Positions 1 to 5,063 of a stretch of DNA of 5,063 nucleotides are shown here, piece after piece. Under the pieces are notes generated by a model. The model was not told the origin of the DNA. It ran no database searches and saw only the letters and a list, made by a program, of their open reading frames with translations. Source of the stretch: Methylocapsa sp. (GTDB taxonomy: Bacteria > Pseudomonadota > Alphaproteobacteria > Rhizobiales > Beijerinckiaceae); the NCBI GenBank assembly GCA_017353815.1, contig JAFMSB010000163.1, forward strand, positions 1 to 5,063. Direction: 5' to 3'. Made by a program: the position numbers and the translations under genes. Every line of letters begins with the position of its first letter. Within the stretch, counting starts at the first letter, position 1.

Positions 1-584
1 AACGGCTGCTCGCGGTGTGCGATGAGATTGCGCAGGAAGAGGAGTGCGCTTGCGAGGAGCAAGAGCCCGCCAACAAGAGACACTACAACCCACGGCCCCC
101 AACCGGCGATAATCGGATTGGAATAGTCGAACTGAGCGACCCGGCGCCATTGGCCATGCAAGCCGAGCCAGTGCCAGGGTAGCGACATCACCATCATCCC
201 GGCAAACCAAAGCCACAATTGCAGTCTTTGGGCATTCACGGGGCTCGCGGAGTGGCCGGTGAGCTTGGGCCAAATCTCGTAAGCGATCGCAAAATACATG
301 ATCACGACGGCGCCGCCGAATATGAGGTGGAAATGCGCCGTGACCCAAGACGTGTTGTGGACGAGGGCATTGAGGCCATAGGCCATGTTCACGAGCCCGC
401 CGCCGCCGCCAAAAAACAGCATGACAAACGAAAGCCCGGTCGCAAGTACCATCGGGCGCTCCCAAGGCAAAGCGGGAATCCAGCCGAAAAGGCCGCGCCC
501 GCTGCGCAGACGCCCAATGATTTCGCTCGCCTTGGGCGGAAGCGGGAACCGGAGCGGCCAGTTAATTGCCACCCGCAGTTGCAC
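1..584 (-). pseudogene. 5'-truncated B-type (ba3-like) heme-copper oxidase subunit I, C-terminal fragment
   Basis: This frame is open on the minus strand from an upstream stop at 621-623 to the window edge, so the 3' end is not seen. The product carries hallmarks of the last helices of heme-copper oxidase subunit I: GRGLFGWIPALPW, then FFGGGGGLVNMAYGLNALVHN, then a helix X HFH (His codons at 333-335 and 327-329) that in the family supplies the ligands to the high- and low-spin hemes. Two more hydrophobic helices follow (around LWFAGMMVMSLPWHW and WVVVSLVGGLLLLASALL). The style fits the B family (Thermus ba3-like), a membrane O2 reductase. About 290 N-terminal residues, including the CuB histidines, are absent. 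Family likeness fades upstream of about 530-545, and no other frame between 540 and 670 resumes it. The only nearby starts are GTG (582-584 or 570-572). It is most likely a remnant; an assembly break is the alternative. Confidence 0.8.
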
Positions 585-601
585 TGCGCCGCACCGGCGG
601 C

Positions 602-615
602 CGCGCCTTGGCGCG
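602..615. repeat. GC-rich inverted repeat between rpoH stop and the oxidase fragment
   Basis: The arms CGCGCC and GGCGCG are perfectly complementary around a TT centre. The repeat lies about 60 bp downstream of the rpoH stop, inside the 87-bp spacer before the oxidase remnant. A two-base loop is too tight for a normal RNA hairpin and no T-tract follows, so an intrinsic rpoH terminator is only weakly supported. It sits close to where the oxidase homology stops. Confidence 0.35.
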
Positions 616-671
616 CGGGCCTAGCTACGGCAGGGGATTTCTTTGAAATGGCAGGGAGACCGCGCAAGGCG

Positions 672-1577
672 TCAAATCGGCGCGGGGGCCTCGGCGCGCG
701 GCGCGGGAAGGCTCTCTGTTCTCGTCAAACGCGCTTTGACGGCGGCCTGAATCTTTTCGAAGGCGCGGACTTCGATTTGACGCACACGCTCGCGGGAAAT
801 GCCGAACTCCTCCGAGAGAGCTTCGAGCGTTACCGGATCATCCGCGAGGCGGCGCGCCTCGAAAATGCGCCGCTCGCGCGAATTAAGCACGCCTAGCGCC
901 TCCTTAAGCGCGTCAAGCCGGTTGCCTGCCTCTTCCTGTTCCACGAGGCTGCTTTCTTGGCTTGCGGCATCGTCGACAAGCCAATCTTGCCATTCGCCCT
1001 CGCTCTGCTCGCGCAAGGGTGCGTTGAGCGACGAATCTCCGCCCATGCGGCGGTTCATATCCACCACATCTTGCTCGTTCACGCCGAGCTTGCGGGCGAT
1101 TGTGCGAACTTGATCTGGCCGCAGGTCCCCCTCATCGAGCGCCGAAATCTGGCTCTTGGCCCGCCGCAGATTGAAGAATAGCTTCTTTTGATTCGCCGTC
1201 GTGCCCATTTTCACGAGCGACCAGGAGCGCAAGATATACTCCTGAATGGCGGCGCGAATCCACCACATGGCATAGGTCGCCAAGCGGAAGCCCTTGTCCG
1301 GCTCGAACCTCTTGACCGCCTGCATCAGTCCGACATTGCCTTCCGACACGACCTCGCTGATCGGCAAACCATAGCCGCGGTATCCCATCGCGATCTTTGC
1401 CACGAGCCTAAGATGCGATGTCACAAGTCTATGCGCCGCCTCGGGATCCTGATGCTCGCGCCAGCGCTTGGCGAGCATATATTCCTCCTGCGGCTCCAGC
1501 ATCGGGAAGCGCCGGATCTGATTGAGATAACGGGCAAGTCCAACTTCACCCGAAATCATGGGCAATGCGGCAGTCAT
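672..1577 (-). CDS. rpoH: RNA polymerase heat-shock sigma factor RpoH (sigma-32)
   Basis: RpoH is the sigma-70-family factor that directs core RNA polymerase to chaperone and protease promoters after heat or protein-folding stress. The 301-aa product is full length. Region 2 spans about residues 48-122, with the core-binding stretch SEGNVGLMQAVKRFEPDKGF (78-97) and the -10-recognition part WWIRAAIQEYILRSW (105-119). Directly after comes the RpoH box QKKLFFNLR (130-138), diagnostic against housekeeping sigma factors. Region 4.2 has the helix-turn-helix LEALSEEFGISRERVRQIEV (251-270), which reads the -35 element. The C-terminal tail (about 285-301) is Pro/Ala-rich and low in complexity. The ATG start has a strong SD just upstream (1582-1591). 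rluD lies upstream on the same strand, the rhizobial RpoH1-type context, but a 333-bp gap with hairpins suggests rpoH has its own promoter. Confidence 0.97.
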   Translation of the reverse strand: MTAALPMISGEVGLARYLNQIRRFPMLEPQEEYMLAKRWREHQDPEAAHRLVTSHLRLVAKIAMGYRGYGLPISEVVSEGNVGLMQAVKRFEPDKGFRLATYAMWWIRAAIQEYILRSWSLVKMGTTANQKKLFFNLRRAKSQISALDEGDLRPDQVRTIARKLGVNEQDVVDMNRRMGGDSSLNAPLREQSEGEWQDWLVDDAASQESSLVEQEEAGNRLDALKEALGVLNSRERRIFEARRLADDPVTLEALSEEFGISRERVRQIEVRAFEKIQAAVKARLTRTESLPAPRAEAPAPI

Positions 1578-1581
1578 CCTA

Positions 1582-1591
1582 CCCTCTTCCT
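1582..1591 (-). promoter_or_regulatory. Ribosome binding site of rpoH
   Basis: On the minus strand AGGAAGAGGG lies 4 nt before the ATG at 1575-1577, with the AGGAAG part 8 nt away. This strong SD supports that start over the internal Met at codon 7. Confidence 0.75.
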
Positions 1592-1613
1592 GAGGCCGTC
1601 ACCAGAAGGCCTC
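1592..1613 (-). promoter_or_regulatory. Hairpin in the rpoH leader abutting the Shine-Dalgarno
   Basis: The arms GAGGCC and GGCCTC are perfectly complementary (6 bp, GC-rich) around a 10-nt loop, and the hairpin ends immediately 5' of the SD. The loop-side bases CUUCU could pair instead with GGAAG of the SD, which would exclude part of the hairpin. This is compatible with translational control of rpoH, but the sequence alone does not show it. Confidence 0.4.
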
Positions 1614-1639
1614 GCTCCGCAACACCACAAGCCTCACGT

Positions 1640-1740
1640 GCCAACATAGTCTGGTAAGATAGAATAATTGAATCCCGGCCGAAAGGTGGCTGCATAAGCT
1701 ATTCGAATTAAAGATTGGCAATATTACTCTTAATCAGAGG
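1640..1740 (-). promoter_or_regulatory. AT-rich leader block, probable rpoH promoter region
   Basis: This stretch is clearly AT-richer than its surroundings and contains an ATTCGAAT palindrome (1702-1709). On the minus strand a -35-like TTGCCA (1716-1721) stands 17 bp before CTTATG (1693-1698), and a TATGTT lies nearer the gene. All are partial matches to the sigma-70 consensus. I found no good alphaproteobacterial sigma-32 site (CTTGAA, then CCCATnT). The rest of the 1578-1910 gap holds no gene I can support. Confidence 0.3.
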
Positions 1741-1853
1741 CTGGGCCTGTACGATTGACTGAAGCTTTCCCCTTCCTCTACCGCTGGAGTTGGCCATTTT
1801 AGCCAATGCATCTAGGCGGAAATACCTCCCGAGGTCAAAAAAGCGTGAGCCCG

Positions 1854-1878
1854 CCCCGCCTTTCCATCCTGAGCGGGG
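1854..1878. terminator. GC hairpin in the rluD-rpoH gap, possible terminator
   Basis: CCCCGC (1854-1859) and GCGGGG (1873-1878) form a perfect 6-bp stem with a 13-nt loop. Read on the minus strand (the direction of rluD), a T6 run (1837-1842) follows after about 11 nt. Read on the plus strand, TTTCTT follows directly. The 11-nt gap makes it non-canonical for rluD. Confidence 0.35.
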
Positions 1879-1883
1879 TTTCT

Positions 1884-1909
1884 TGTGCCGGGCTTTGTTG
1901 CCCGGCGCA
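1884..1909 (-). terminator. Strong stem-loop directly after the rluD stop codon
   Basis: GCCGGGC and GCCCGGC pair perfectly around a 6-nt loop, with an outer extension to about 10 bp on the plus strand (one T-G pair; a mismatch on the minus strand). It begins within 2 nt of the rluD TAA (1911-1913). No T-tract follows at once in the rluD direction, so it may end transcription together with the next hairpin, or serve as a 3'-end stabiliser. Confidence 0.5.
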
Positions 1910-1910
1910 G

Positions 1911-2996
1911 TTAAACGCTCCCCGGCGGCCCGGTGTTCCCCCCGGCTAGGGCGCTATGCAATTTTTGCAGCTCCGGCGGCAGTTTGCTGGTGAAGCGAAG
2001 CTTTTCTTCCGTCACCGGATGCACAAATCCGAGCGTTGCCGCGTGCAGGGCTTGACGCCCCAAGCAAGCGAGACAAGCCCGAGCAGCATATGGCAGACGT
2101 GCCATTTTGGATTTGAAGCCAGCACCATAGTCCGGGTCGCCCAAAAGAGGATGGCCCACATGCGCCAAATGCACACGGATTTGATGCGTGCGGCCCGTGC
2201 AGAGCTTGCATGACAAGAGGCTTGCCTCGCCGGCAAAGCTTTCGAGAAGGCGCCAGCAGGTCATGGCGCTCCGTCCGCGGCCCGGCAGGGCAGCCGCCAC
2301 CTTTTGCCGGTTTACGGGATCGCGGCCAAGCGGCGTATCCACAGTGCCGGACGGCAGCCGCGGCACGCCCCAAGCGAAGGCAAGATATTCGCGCTCAAGG
2401 GTCAGGATTCTGCCGTGATTGGCGAAAAGCCTGGCTAAGCCTTGGTGAGCCGCGTCGGTCTTGGCGGCCACCATGAGCCCAGAGGTGCCTTTGTCGAGCC
2501 TATGAACGATGCCGGGCCTGCGCACCCCGCCTATGCCCGAGAGGCTCGCGCCGCAGTGATGGATCAGCGCATTGACGAGCGTGCCGGAGTCATGGCCTGG
2601 CGATGGATGCACCACAAGCCCGGCGGGTTTGTCGATGACGATGAGATATTCATCCTCAAAGACGATGTTGAGCGGGATCTTTTCGCCGGACGGCACGGGA
2701 TCGGCGGGGGGAGGGACACGCAGGGTCGCTATTTGGCCGCTGCGAAGAAGAGCGCTCGGGTCTCTTGTGGCGGTGCCATCGATCGACGCAAAACCTGCCG
2801 CGATCAACGCCTTCACGCGCGTGCGCGATAGATTTGCGCTCGCGGCGCAAAGAGCGAGAAAGCGATCGAGCCTTTGTCCCGCATGCTCCGGACCGGCGCG
2901 GGCGGCAATGCCGCAGGAATCCAGGCCGCCGCAAAAAACTCTCTGTTGAGATTCAGCCGACACGATCTTAGTCATCAGTCCGTGGTGCTTCACCAT
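1911..2996 (-). CDS. rluD: RluA/RluD-family 23S rRNA pseudouridine synthase
   Basis: The enzyme isomerises uridine to pseudouridine in large-subunit rRNA; RluD members act on the helix 69 loop. The 361-aa product has an N-terminal S4 RNA-binding domain (about 41-95, QRLDRFLA onwards). The synthase domain follows, with the DEYLIVIDKPAGLVVHPSPG stretch (115-134), the catalytic motif HRLDKGTSGL (165-174, catalytic Asp168) and the late motif GRTHQIRVHLAHVGHPLLGD (268-287). The residue before TGRTHQ is Cys266 where Glu is usual (LETGRTHQ), an uncommon variation outside the catalytic Asp motif. The first 35 residues look unstructured. Met1 and Met8 (2973-2975) are both possible starts; neither has a good SD. 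Assignment to RluD rather than RluA or RluC rests on the S4 domain and on rpoH downstream, as in rhizobia. Confidence 0.93.
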   Translation of the reverse strand: MVKHHGLMTKIVSAESQQRVFCGGLDSCGIAARAGPEHAGQRLDRFLALCAASANLSRTRVKALIAAGFASIDGTATRDPSALLRSGQIATLRVPPPADPVPSGEKIPLNIVFEDEYLIVIDKPAGLVVHPSPGHDSGTLVNALIHHCGASLSGIGGVRRPGIVHRLDKGTSGLMVAAKTDAAHQGLARLFANHGRILTLEREYLAFAWGVPRLPSGTVDTPLGRDPVNRQKVAAALPGRGRSAMTCWRLLESFAGEASLLSCKLCTGRTHQIRVHLAHVGHPLLGDPDYGAGFKSKMARLPYAARACLACLGRQALHAATLGFVHPVTEEKLRFTSKLPPELQKLHSALAGGNTGPPGSV

Positions 2997-3123
2997 CCCC
3001 GGCGCTGCTTGCTCGCCCGCTGCACCGCGCTATCAGAGGGCTATTAGCATGCGCCGAGCAAAATATTTAATTGGACAGGCCCGGGAGGATCACCGCATGC
3101 TTGGCGACAAAGGCTTTGCTGCG

Positions 3124-3141
3124 TGCGATGCGCGCATCGCA
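3124..3141. repeat. Perfect 18-bp palindrome upstream of rluD
   Basis: TGCGATGCGCGCATCGCA equals its own reverse complement. It lies 15 bp beyond the stop of the ydeP remnant and about 130 bp upstream of the rluD start, in a 159-bp spacer that also holds an AT-rich patch (3060-3072). It could be a dimeric repressor operator for rluD or the old ydeP terminator. No T-run follows on the minus strand, which favours an operator slightly. Confidence 0.5.
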
Positions 3142-3155
3142 GCTTCCAGCGTGAC

Positions 3156-3740
3156 TCAAGCCGGAATCGGCACAAAAATGCCCGATTTTTGTACCCGCGC
3201 AGGGATGCAATTTACCGCCGGAACCATGCATTCCTTGGCATGGTGCCGGACGGGCACCAGCGGGTTGCACTCGGGGTAATATCCGCCGATGCAGCCTTCC
3301 GGAATGGCGTAGGCATGAACGATAAATCCGCCGGTCTCGCGGCGCACGCTATCGTCTGCGGCTGCCGCCAAGCTCACCTGATCGCTTTCCTTGAGGCCGA
3401 ACCGGTCGATGTCGCTCGGATCCATAAAGACGGCCATTCGCGTGCCGGAGACGCCACGAAGGCGGTCGCGATAGGAATAGATTGAGGTATTGAACTGACC
3501 CTGGCTGCGAAAAGTGGTCAGCCGAGGCACATCATGGCGTGCGCGGTCATTTTCGAGTGGCCCCGCCAAGGATGCCCGCGCGGTAAAATTGGCCTCTGCG
3601 GTTGCGGTCCGCCATTGCCTCTGTCTCGCTTTAAGCGGCCGGTAAAAACCGCCGGGCTCAAACATGCGTTCGTTGAAGCCGCGAAAGTCTTCCTGATAGG
3701 TGCACGCAATCGCCTCGCGGCGAAGCCGGCACGCTGCATT
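3156..3740 (-). pseudogene. 5'-truncated YdeP/FdhF-like molybdopterin oxidoreductase, C-terminal fragment
   Basis: The minus-strand frame is open from a stop at 3774-3776 to the natural TGA at 3156-3158. Family likeness begins near codon 3735 (RREAIACTYQEDFRGFN), continues through ERMFEPGGFYRPLKAR, and covers the whole C-terminal molybdopterin-dinucleotide-binding domain: FRSQGQFNTSIYSYRDRLRG, TRMAVFMDPSDI and the signature EGCIGGYYPECNPLVP followed by RHHAKECMVPA. This is the C-terminus of the FdhF/YdeP family of about 750-780 residues, formate-dehydrogenase-like Mo enzymes whose E. coli member is linked to acid resistance. Only about 190 residues remain. The Fe-S and catalytic domains are gone, and the other two minus frames upstream do not resume them. 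An ATG at 3663-3665 could begin a 169-aa product, but it would be only a piece of a domain. No fdhD or other Mo gene is nearby. It is best read as a remnant; an assembly error is the alternative. Confidence 0.85.
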
Positions 3741-3750
3741 GGTATTCTCA

Positions 3751-3787
3751 AGGCCATGGTTGGAGGGGGCCGATCAAGCCATGGCCT
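3751..3787. repeat. 9-bp perfect inverted repeat at the ydeP truncation boundary
   Basis: AGGCCATGG (3751-3759) and CCATGGCCT (3779-3787) are perfect inverted copies separated by 19 bp. They lie just beyond the last codon with ydeP likeness and span the stop at 3774-3776. They could be a scar of the event that removed the 5' part of the gene, or a chance hairpin; no transposase or target-site duplication is visible. Confidence 0.5.
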
Positions 3788-3805
3788 AGAGCGTCCGCGG
3801 CCGTC

Positions 3806-3819
3806 GCGAGGTTCCTCGC
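3806..3819. repeat. Short inverted repeat with TT centre
   Basis: GCGAGG and CCTCGC are perfectly complementary around TT. The layout matches the TT-centred repeat at 602-615, which lies beside the other truncated gene. The similarity may be chance. Confidence 0.3.
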
Positions 3820-3862
3820 CTCTGGGCCCCAGCCGGACAAGGGCGCAAACCGGCAAGAAAGA

Positions 3863-3875
3863 GCCGCTTTGCGGC
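3863..3875 (-). terminator. Weak minus-strand terminator-like hairpin
   Basis: GCCGC and GCGGC pair around a 3-nt loop. In the minus direction the stem is followed at once by TCTTTCTTG, a T-rich tract. A five-bp stem is short, so this is tentative. It would stop transcription coming from the right toward the ydeP remnant. Confidence 0.3.
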
Positions 3876-4194
3876 GCCATTAACCTTCCATAAGCGCTCC
3901 GGAAAAGGGAGATGGCCAACGCGTTTGCAAAGCCCGTTGCCGGAACGCGCCGCGGGTGTAAGATTGCGAAGTTGGGGCGGGATTTTTGCCGGGGCACACT
4001 CTCCTTGCGATTGCGAGCCGGAGGCGAAGCTTGGCGTATCCAGCTTTGCGCAACTTTCTCAGAGCTATGCTTCGGCAATGAAGCGGATTTCTAACTCCCG
4101 CGCGAGAATGCGGCTGCGGCATAAGGTGCCCGCCCCTCGGCGCTCCAACTCCGGCCTAGGCTTGCCGGGGCTGGAATGGGCCTTGTGTTTCGGC

Positions 4195-4200
4195 TATAAC
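4195..4200 (+). promoter_or_regulatory. Possible -10 box for the response regulator gene
   Basis: TATAAC matches the sigma-70 -10 consensus at 5 of 6 positions. The best -35-like hexamer, CTGGAA (4171-4176), is 18 bp upstream and matches only 3 of 6. The implied leader would be about 90 nt. Confidence 0.25.
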
Positions 4201-4212
4201 TTGGCGGTGGAC

Positions 4213-4225
4213 GGCAGGCCCTGCC
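4213..4225. promoter_or_regulatory. Dyad downstream of the putative -10, possible operator
   Basis: GGCAGG, a central C, then CCTGCC form a perfect 13-bp dyad starting 13 bp past the TATAAC box. The position would suit an operator. OmpR-family regulators usually bind direct repeats, so autoregulation is not implied. Confidence 0.3.
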
Positions 4226-4229
4226 CCCG

Positions 4230-4247
4230 GCTTCGCGTCAACGAAGC
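4230..4247 (+). repeat. Stem-loop in the response regulator leader
   Basis: GCTTCG and CGAAGC pair perfectly around a 6-nt loop, ending about 30 nt before the SD. No T-tract follows, so it is not a standard terminator. Confidence 0.35.
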
Positions 4248-4277
4248 GCTACGGCCGCCGGACTCGCACAATGATCC

Positions 4278-4283
4278 AAGGGA
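4278..4283 (+). promoter_or_regulatory. Ribosome binding site deciding the response regulator start
   Basis: AAGGGA lies 9 nt before the TTG at 4293-4295 and 18 nt before the in-frame ATG at 4302-4304. The spacing favours the TTG; codon preference favours the ATG. Confidence 0.45.
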
Positions 4284-4292
4284 AATGCCCGT

Positions 4293-5033
4293 TTGCCGCC
4301 AATGAAAACGGCAAGCTCAGACCGGATTCTGGTCGTTGACGACGACGCTCCGATTCGCGCGCTGCTGCGCGATCTGCTCGAAGGGGAAGGCTACGCCGTC
4401 CGCGAGGCAGCAACCGGCCAGCAGATGCTTTCACTGCTCGAAAAGGAGCCAATCAGCCTGATAACACTCGACCTCAATCTTGCGGGCGAAGAGGGATTGG
4501 CGCTGGTACGCCAGGTGCGCGCTAAGCGCGACGTACCGATCATCATGATCACCGCCAAGGCCGGCGATATCGACAAGATCGTGGGTCTCGAACTTGGCGC
4601 CGACGACTACATTACCAAGCCTTTTAACCTGCGCGAGGTTCTAGCCCGGATCCGCTCGGTGCTGCGGCGTTCCGGGACGCCGCGGTTAAGGGCAGGGGAT
4701 AGCGAGGGCGAGCAAGAAAGATTTGAGTTTGCGGGCTTTATCCTGAACACGGCAGCGCGCGAGCTCCTCACTGCGGCGGGAGATAGGACGGAGCTGACAG
4801 GCGCCGAGTTCAATCTGCTCAAGCTCTTTGTCAGCCGTCCGGCGCGGGTGCTCACGCGCGATGCCATCATGGATGTCCTAAAAGGTCAGGATTGGACGCC
4901 GCTTGACCGGTCGATCGACGCCTTGGTCGGGCGTTTGCGCAAAAAGATCGAACGAGACCCCCAGCATCCCTCACTTATCAAAACCGTGCGGGGCGCGGGT
5001 TACGTTTTTACGGCAGATGTCGCGCGCCGGTGA
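4293..5033 (+). CDS. OmpR-family two-component response regulator
   Basis: This cytoplasmic transcription factor is activated by phosphotransfer from a sensor histidine kinase. The 246-aa product has a receiver domain (about 10-126): acidic pair Asp16/Asp17 in ILVVDDD, phospho-acceptor Asp60 in LITLDLNL, Thr87 in MITAK and Lys109 in the DDYITKPF motif. A polar linker (127-142) joins it to a winged-helix DNA-binding domain (143-243): LTGAEFNLLKLF, then the recognition-helix segment DRSIDALVGRLRKKIE (205-220) and the wing KTVRGAGYVF. All key residues are present, so it should be functional. Numbering is from TTG 4293; subtract 3 if ATG 4302 is the start. The gene runs away from the ydeP remnant. 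Its stop overlaps a GTG that may begin the partner kinase. The target genes cannot be read from sequence. Confidence 0.95.
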   Translation: MPPMKTASSDRILVVDDDAPIRALLRDLLEGEGYAVREAATGQQMLSLLEKEPISLITLDLNLAGEEGLALVRQVRAKRDVPIIMITAKAGDIDKIVGLELGADDYITKPFNLREVLARIRSVLRRSGTPRLRAGDSEGEQERFEFAGFILNTAARELLTAAGDRTELTGAEFNLLKLFVSRPARVLTRDAIMDVLKGQDWTPLDRSIDALVGRLRKKIERDPQHPSLIKTVRGAGYVFTADVARR

Positions 5034-5063
5034 TCTTGAGCCTCAAACGGCCTCATTGCAGAG
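5030..5063 (+). CDS. Possible start of a partner gene (sensor kinase?), cut by the window edge
   Basis: GTG at 5030-5032 overlaps the response regulator TGA in a 4-base GTGA. The frame stays open to the window end, reading MILSLKRPHCR. Stop-start overlaps are common between an OmpR-type regulator and its sensor kinase, and a short basic N-terminus before the first membrane helix would fit one. Eleven codons cannot identify the protein and no clear SD is visible. Confidence 0.3.
   Translation, partial: MILSLKRPHCR

Larger units (their letters stand above)
3741..4292. other. Intergenic region without a supportable gene
   Basis: About 550 bp lie between the ydeP remnant and the response regulator. 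Frames of 60-186 codons are open here on both strands, but they overlap each other, are rich in Arg, Pro and Ala and resemble no family I recognise. What can be seen is a series of dyads (3751-3787, 3806-3819, 3863-3875, 4213-4225, 4230-4247) and a TATAAC box near 4195. The region may include decayed sequence from whatever once joined the missing ydeP 5' part. Confidence 0.5.

Noticed and set aside
219..896. 225-codon plus-strand open frame
   Set aside because: It lies antisense to the oxidase remnant and the rpoH 3' end, is low-complexity Arg/Ala-rich and shows no family motif; a GC-driven shadow.
1188..1649. 153-codon plus-strand frame opposite rpoH
   Set aside because: Fully antisense to the well-supported rpoH reading; no recognisable domain.
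1578..1910. tRNA or small RNA gene in the rpoH leader
   Set aside because: No cloverleaf, T-loop GTTCGA motif in the right context, or clear promoter-terminator pair; only isolated hairpins.
2442..2949. Plus-strand frames of 125-129 codons opposite rluD
   Set aside because: They mirror the S4 and catalytic regions of rluD; GC-rich antisense frames are expected here.
3049..3279. 76-codon plus-strand frame divergent from rluD
   Set aside because: It overlaps the ydeP remnant antisense and contains the palindrome; no family resemblance and no SD.
3518..4078. 186-codon minus-strand frame across the ydeP boundary
   Set aside because: It runs in a different frame from the ydeP remnant over its 3' half, is rich in Arg and Pro, and has no motif. 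It does not supply the missing ydeP upstream sequence.
3912..4094. 60-codon plus-strand small ORF with GGGAG just before its ATG
   Set aside because: The SD-like bases abut the start codon with no spacer, the protein resembles nothing known to me, and competing frames overlap it. Conservation would be needed.
3925..4305. 126-codon plus-strand frame ending in ATGA at the response regulator start
   Set aside because: The overlap is attractive, but composition is random-looking and no motif or SD supports the start.
1..5063. CRISPR array, insertion sequence or phage-like defence system
   Set aside because: No regularly spaced direct repeats, transposase or integrase motifs, or defence domains are visible in any frame.

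Overview
The window reads as GC-rich alphaproteobacterial chromosome, most likely Hyphomicrobiales (Rhizobiales). The basis is the pair rluD then rpoH on one strand, an order known from rhizobia and relatives, together with high GC at third codon positions. The genus cannot be fixed from the sequence; a Beijerinckiaceae-like origin is only a guess.

Layout, left to right. (1) Positions 1-584, minus strand: the C-terminal part of a B-type (ba3-like) heme-copper oxidase subunit I. It keeps the helix X heme ligands but lacks roughly the first 290 residues; the window edge cuts its 3' end. (2) 672-1577, minus: intact rpoH (heat-shock sigma factor, 301 aa) with a strong Shine-Dalgarno and a hairpin directly before it. 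(3) 1578-1910: a 333-bp gene-free leader with an AT-rich block and two GC hairpins just after the rluD stop. (4) 1911-2996, minus: intact rluD-like 23S rRNA pseudouridine synthase (361 aa). (5) 2997-3155: a short spacer with a perfect 18-bp palindrome. (6) 3156 to about 3740, minus: the last quarter of a YdeP/FdhF-like molybdopterin oxidoreductase, again missing its 5' part. (7) About 3741-4292: some 550 bp without a convincing gene but with several dyads, including a 9-bp inverted repeat next to the end of the ydeP homology. (8) 4293-5033, plus: an intact OmpR-family response regulator. A GTGA overlap at its stop may begin the partner sensor kinase, which leaves the window.

Functionally there are three intact units: ribosome maturation (rluD), the heat-shock sigma factor (rpoH) and a two-component regulator. 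They are flanked by two decayed redox-enzyme remnants. The notable pattern is that both remnants lie on the minus strand and keep only their 3' ends, so this looks like a locus where redox genes were lost by deletion or rearrangement around a conserved rluD-rpoH core. I see no tRNA, rRNA, CRISPR array, transposase or new multi-gene system.
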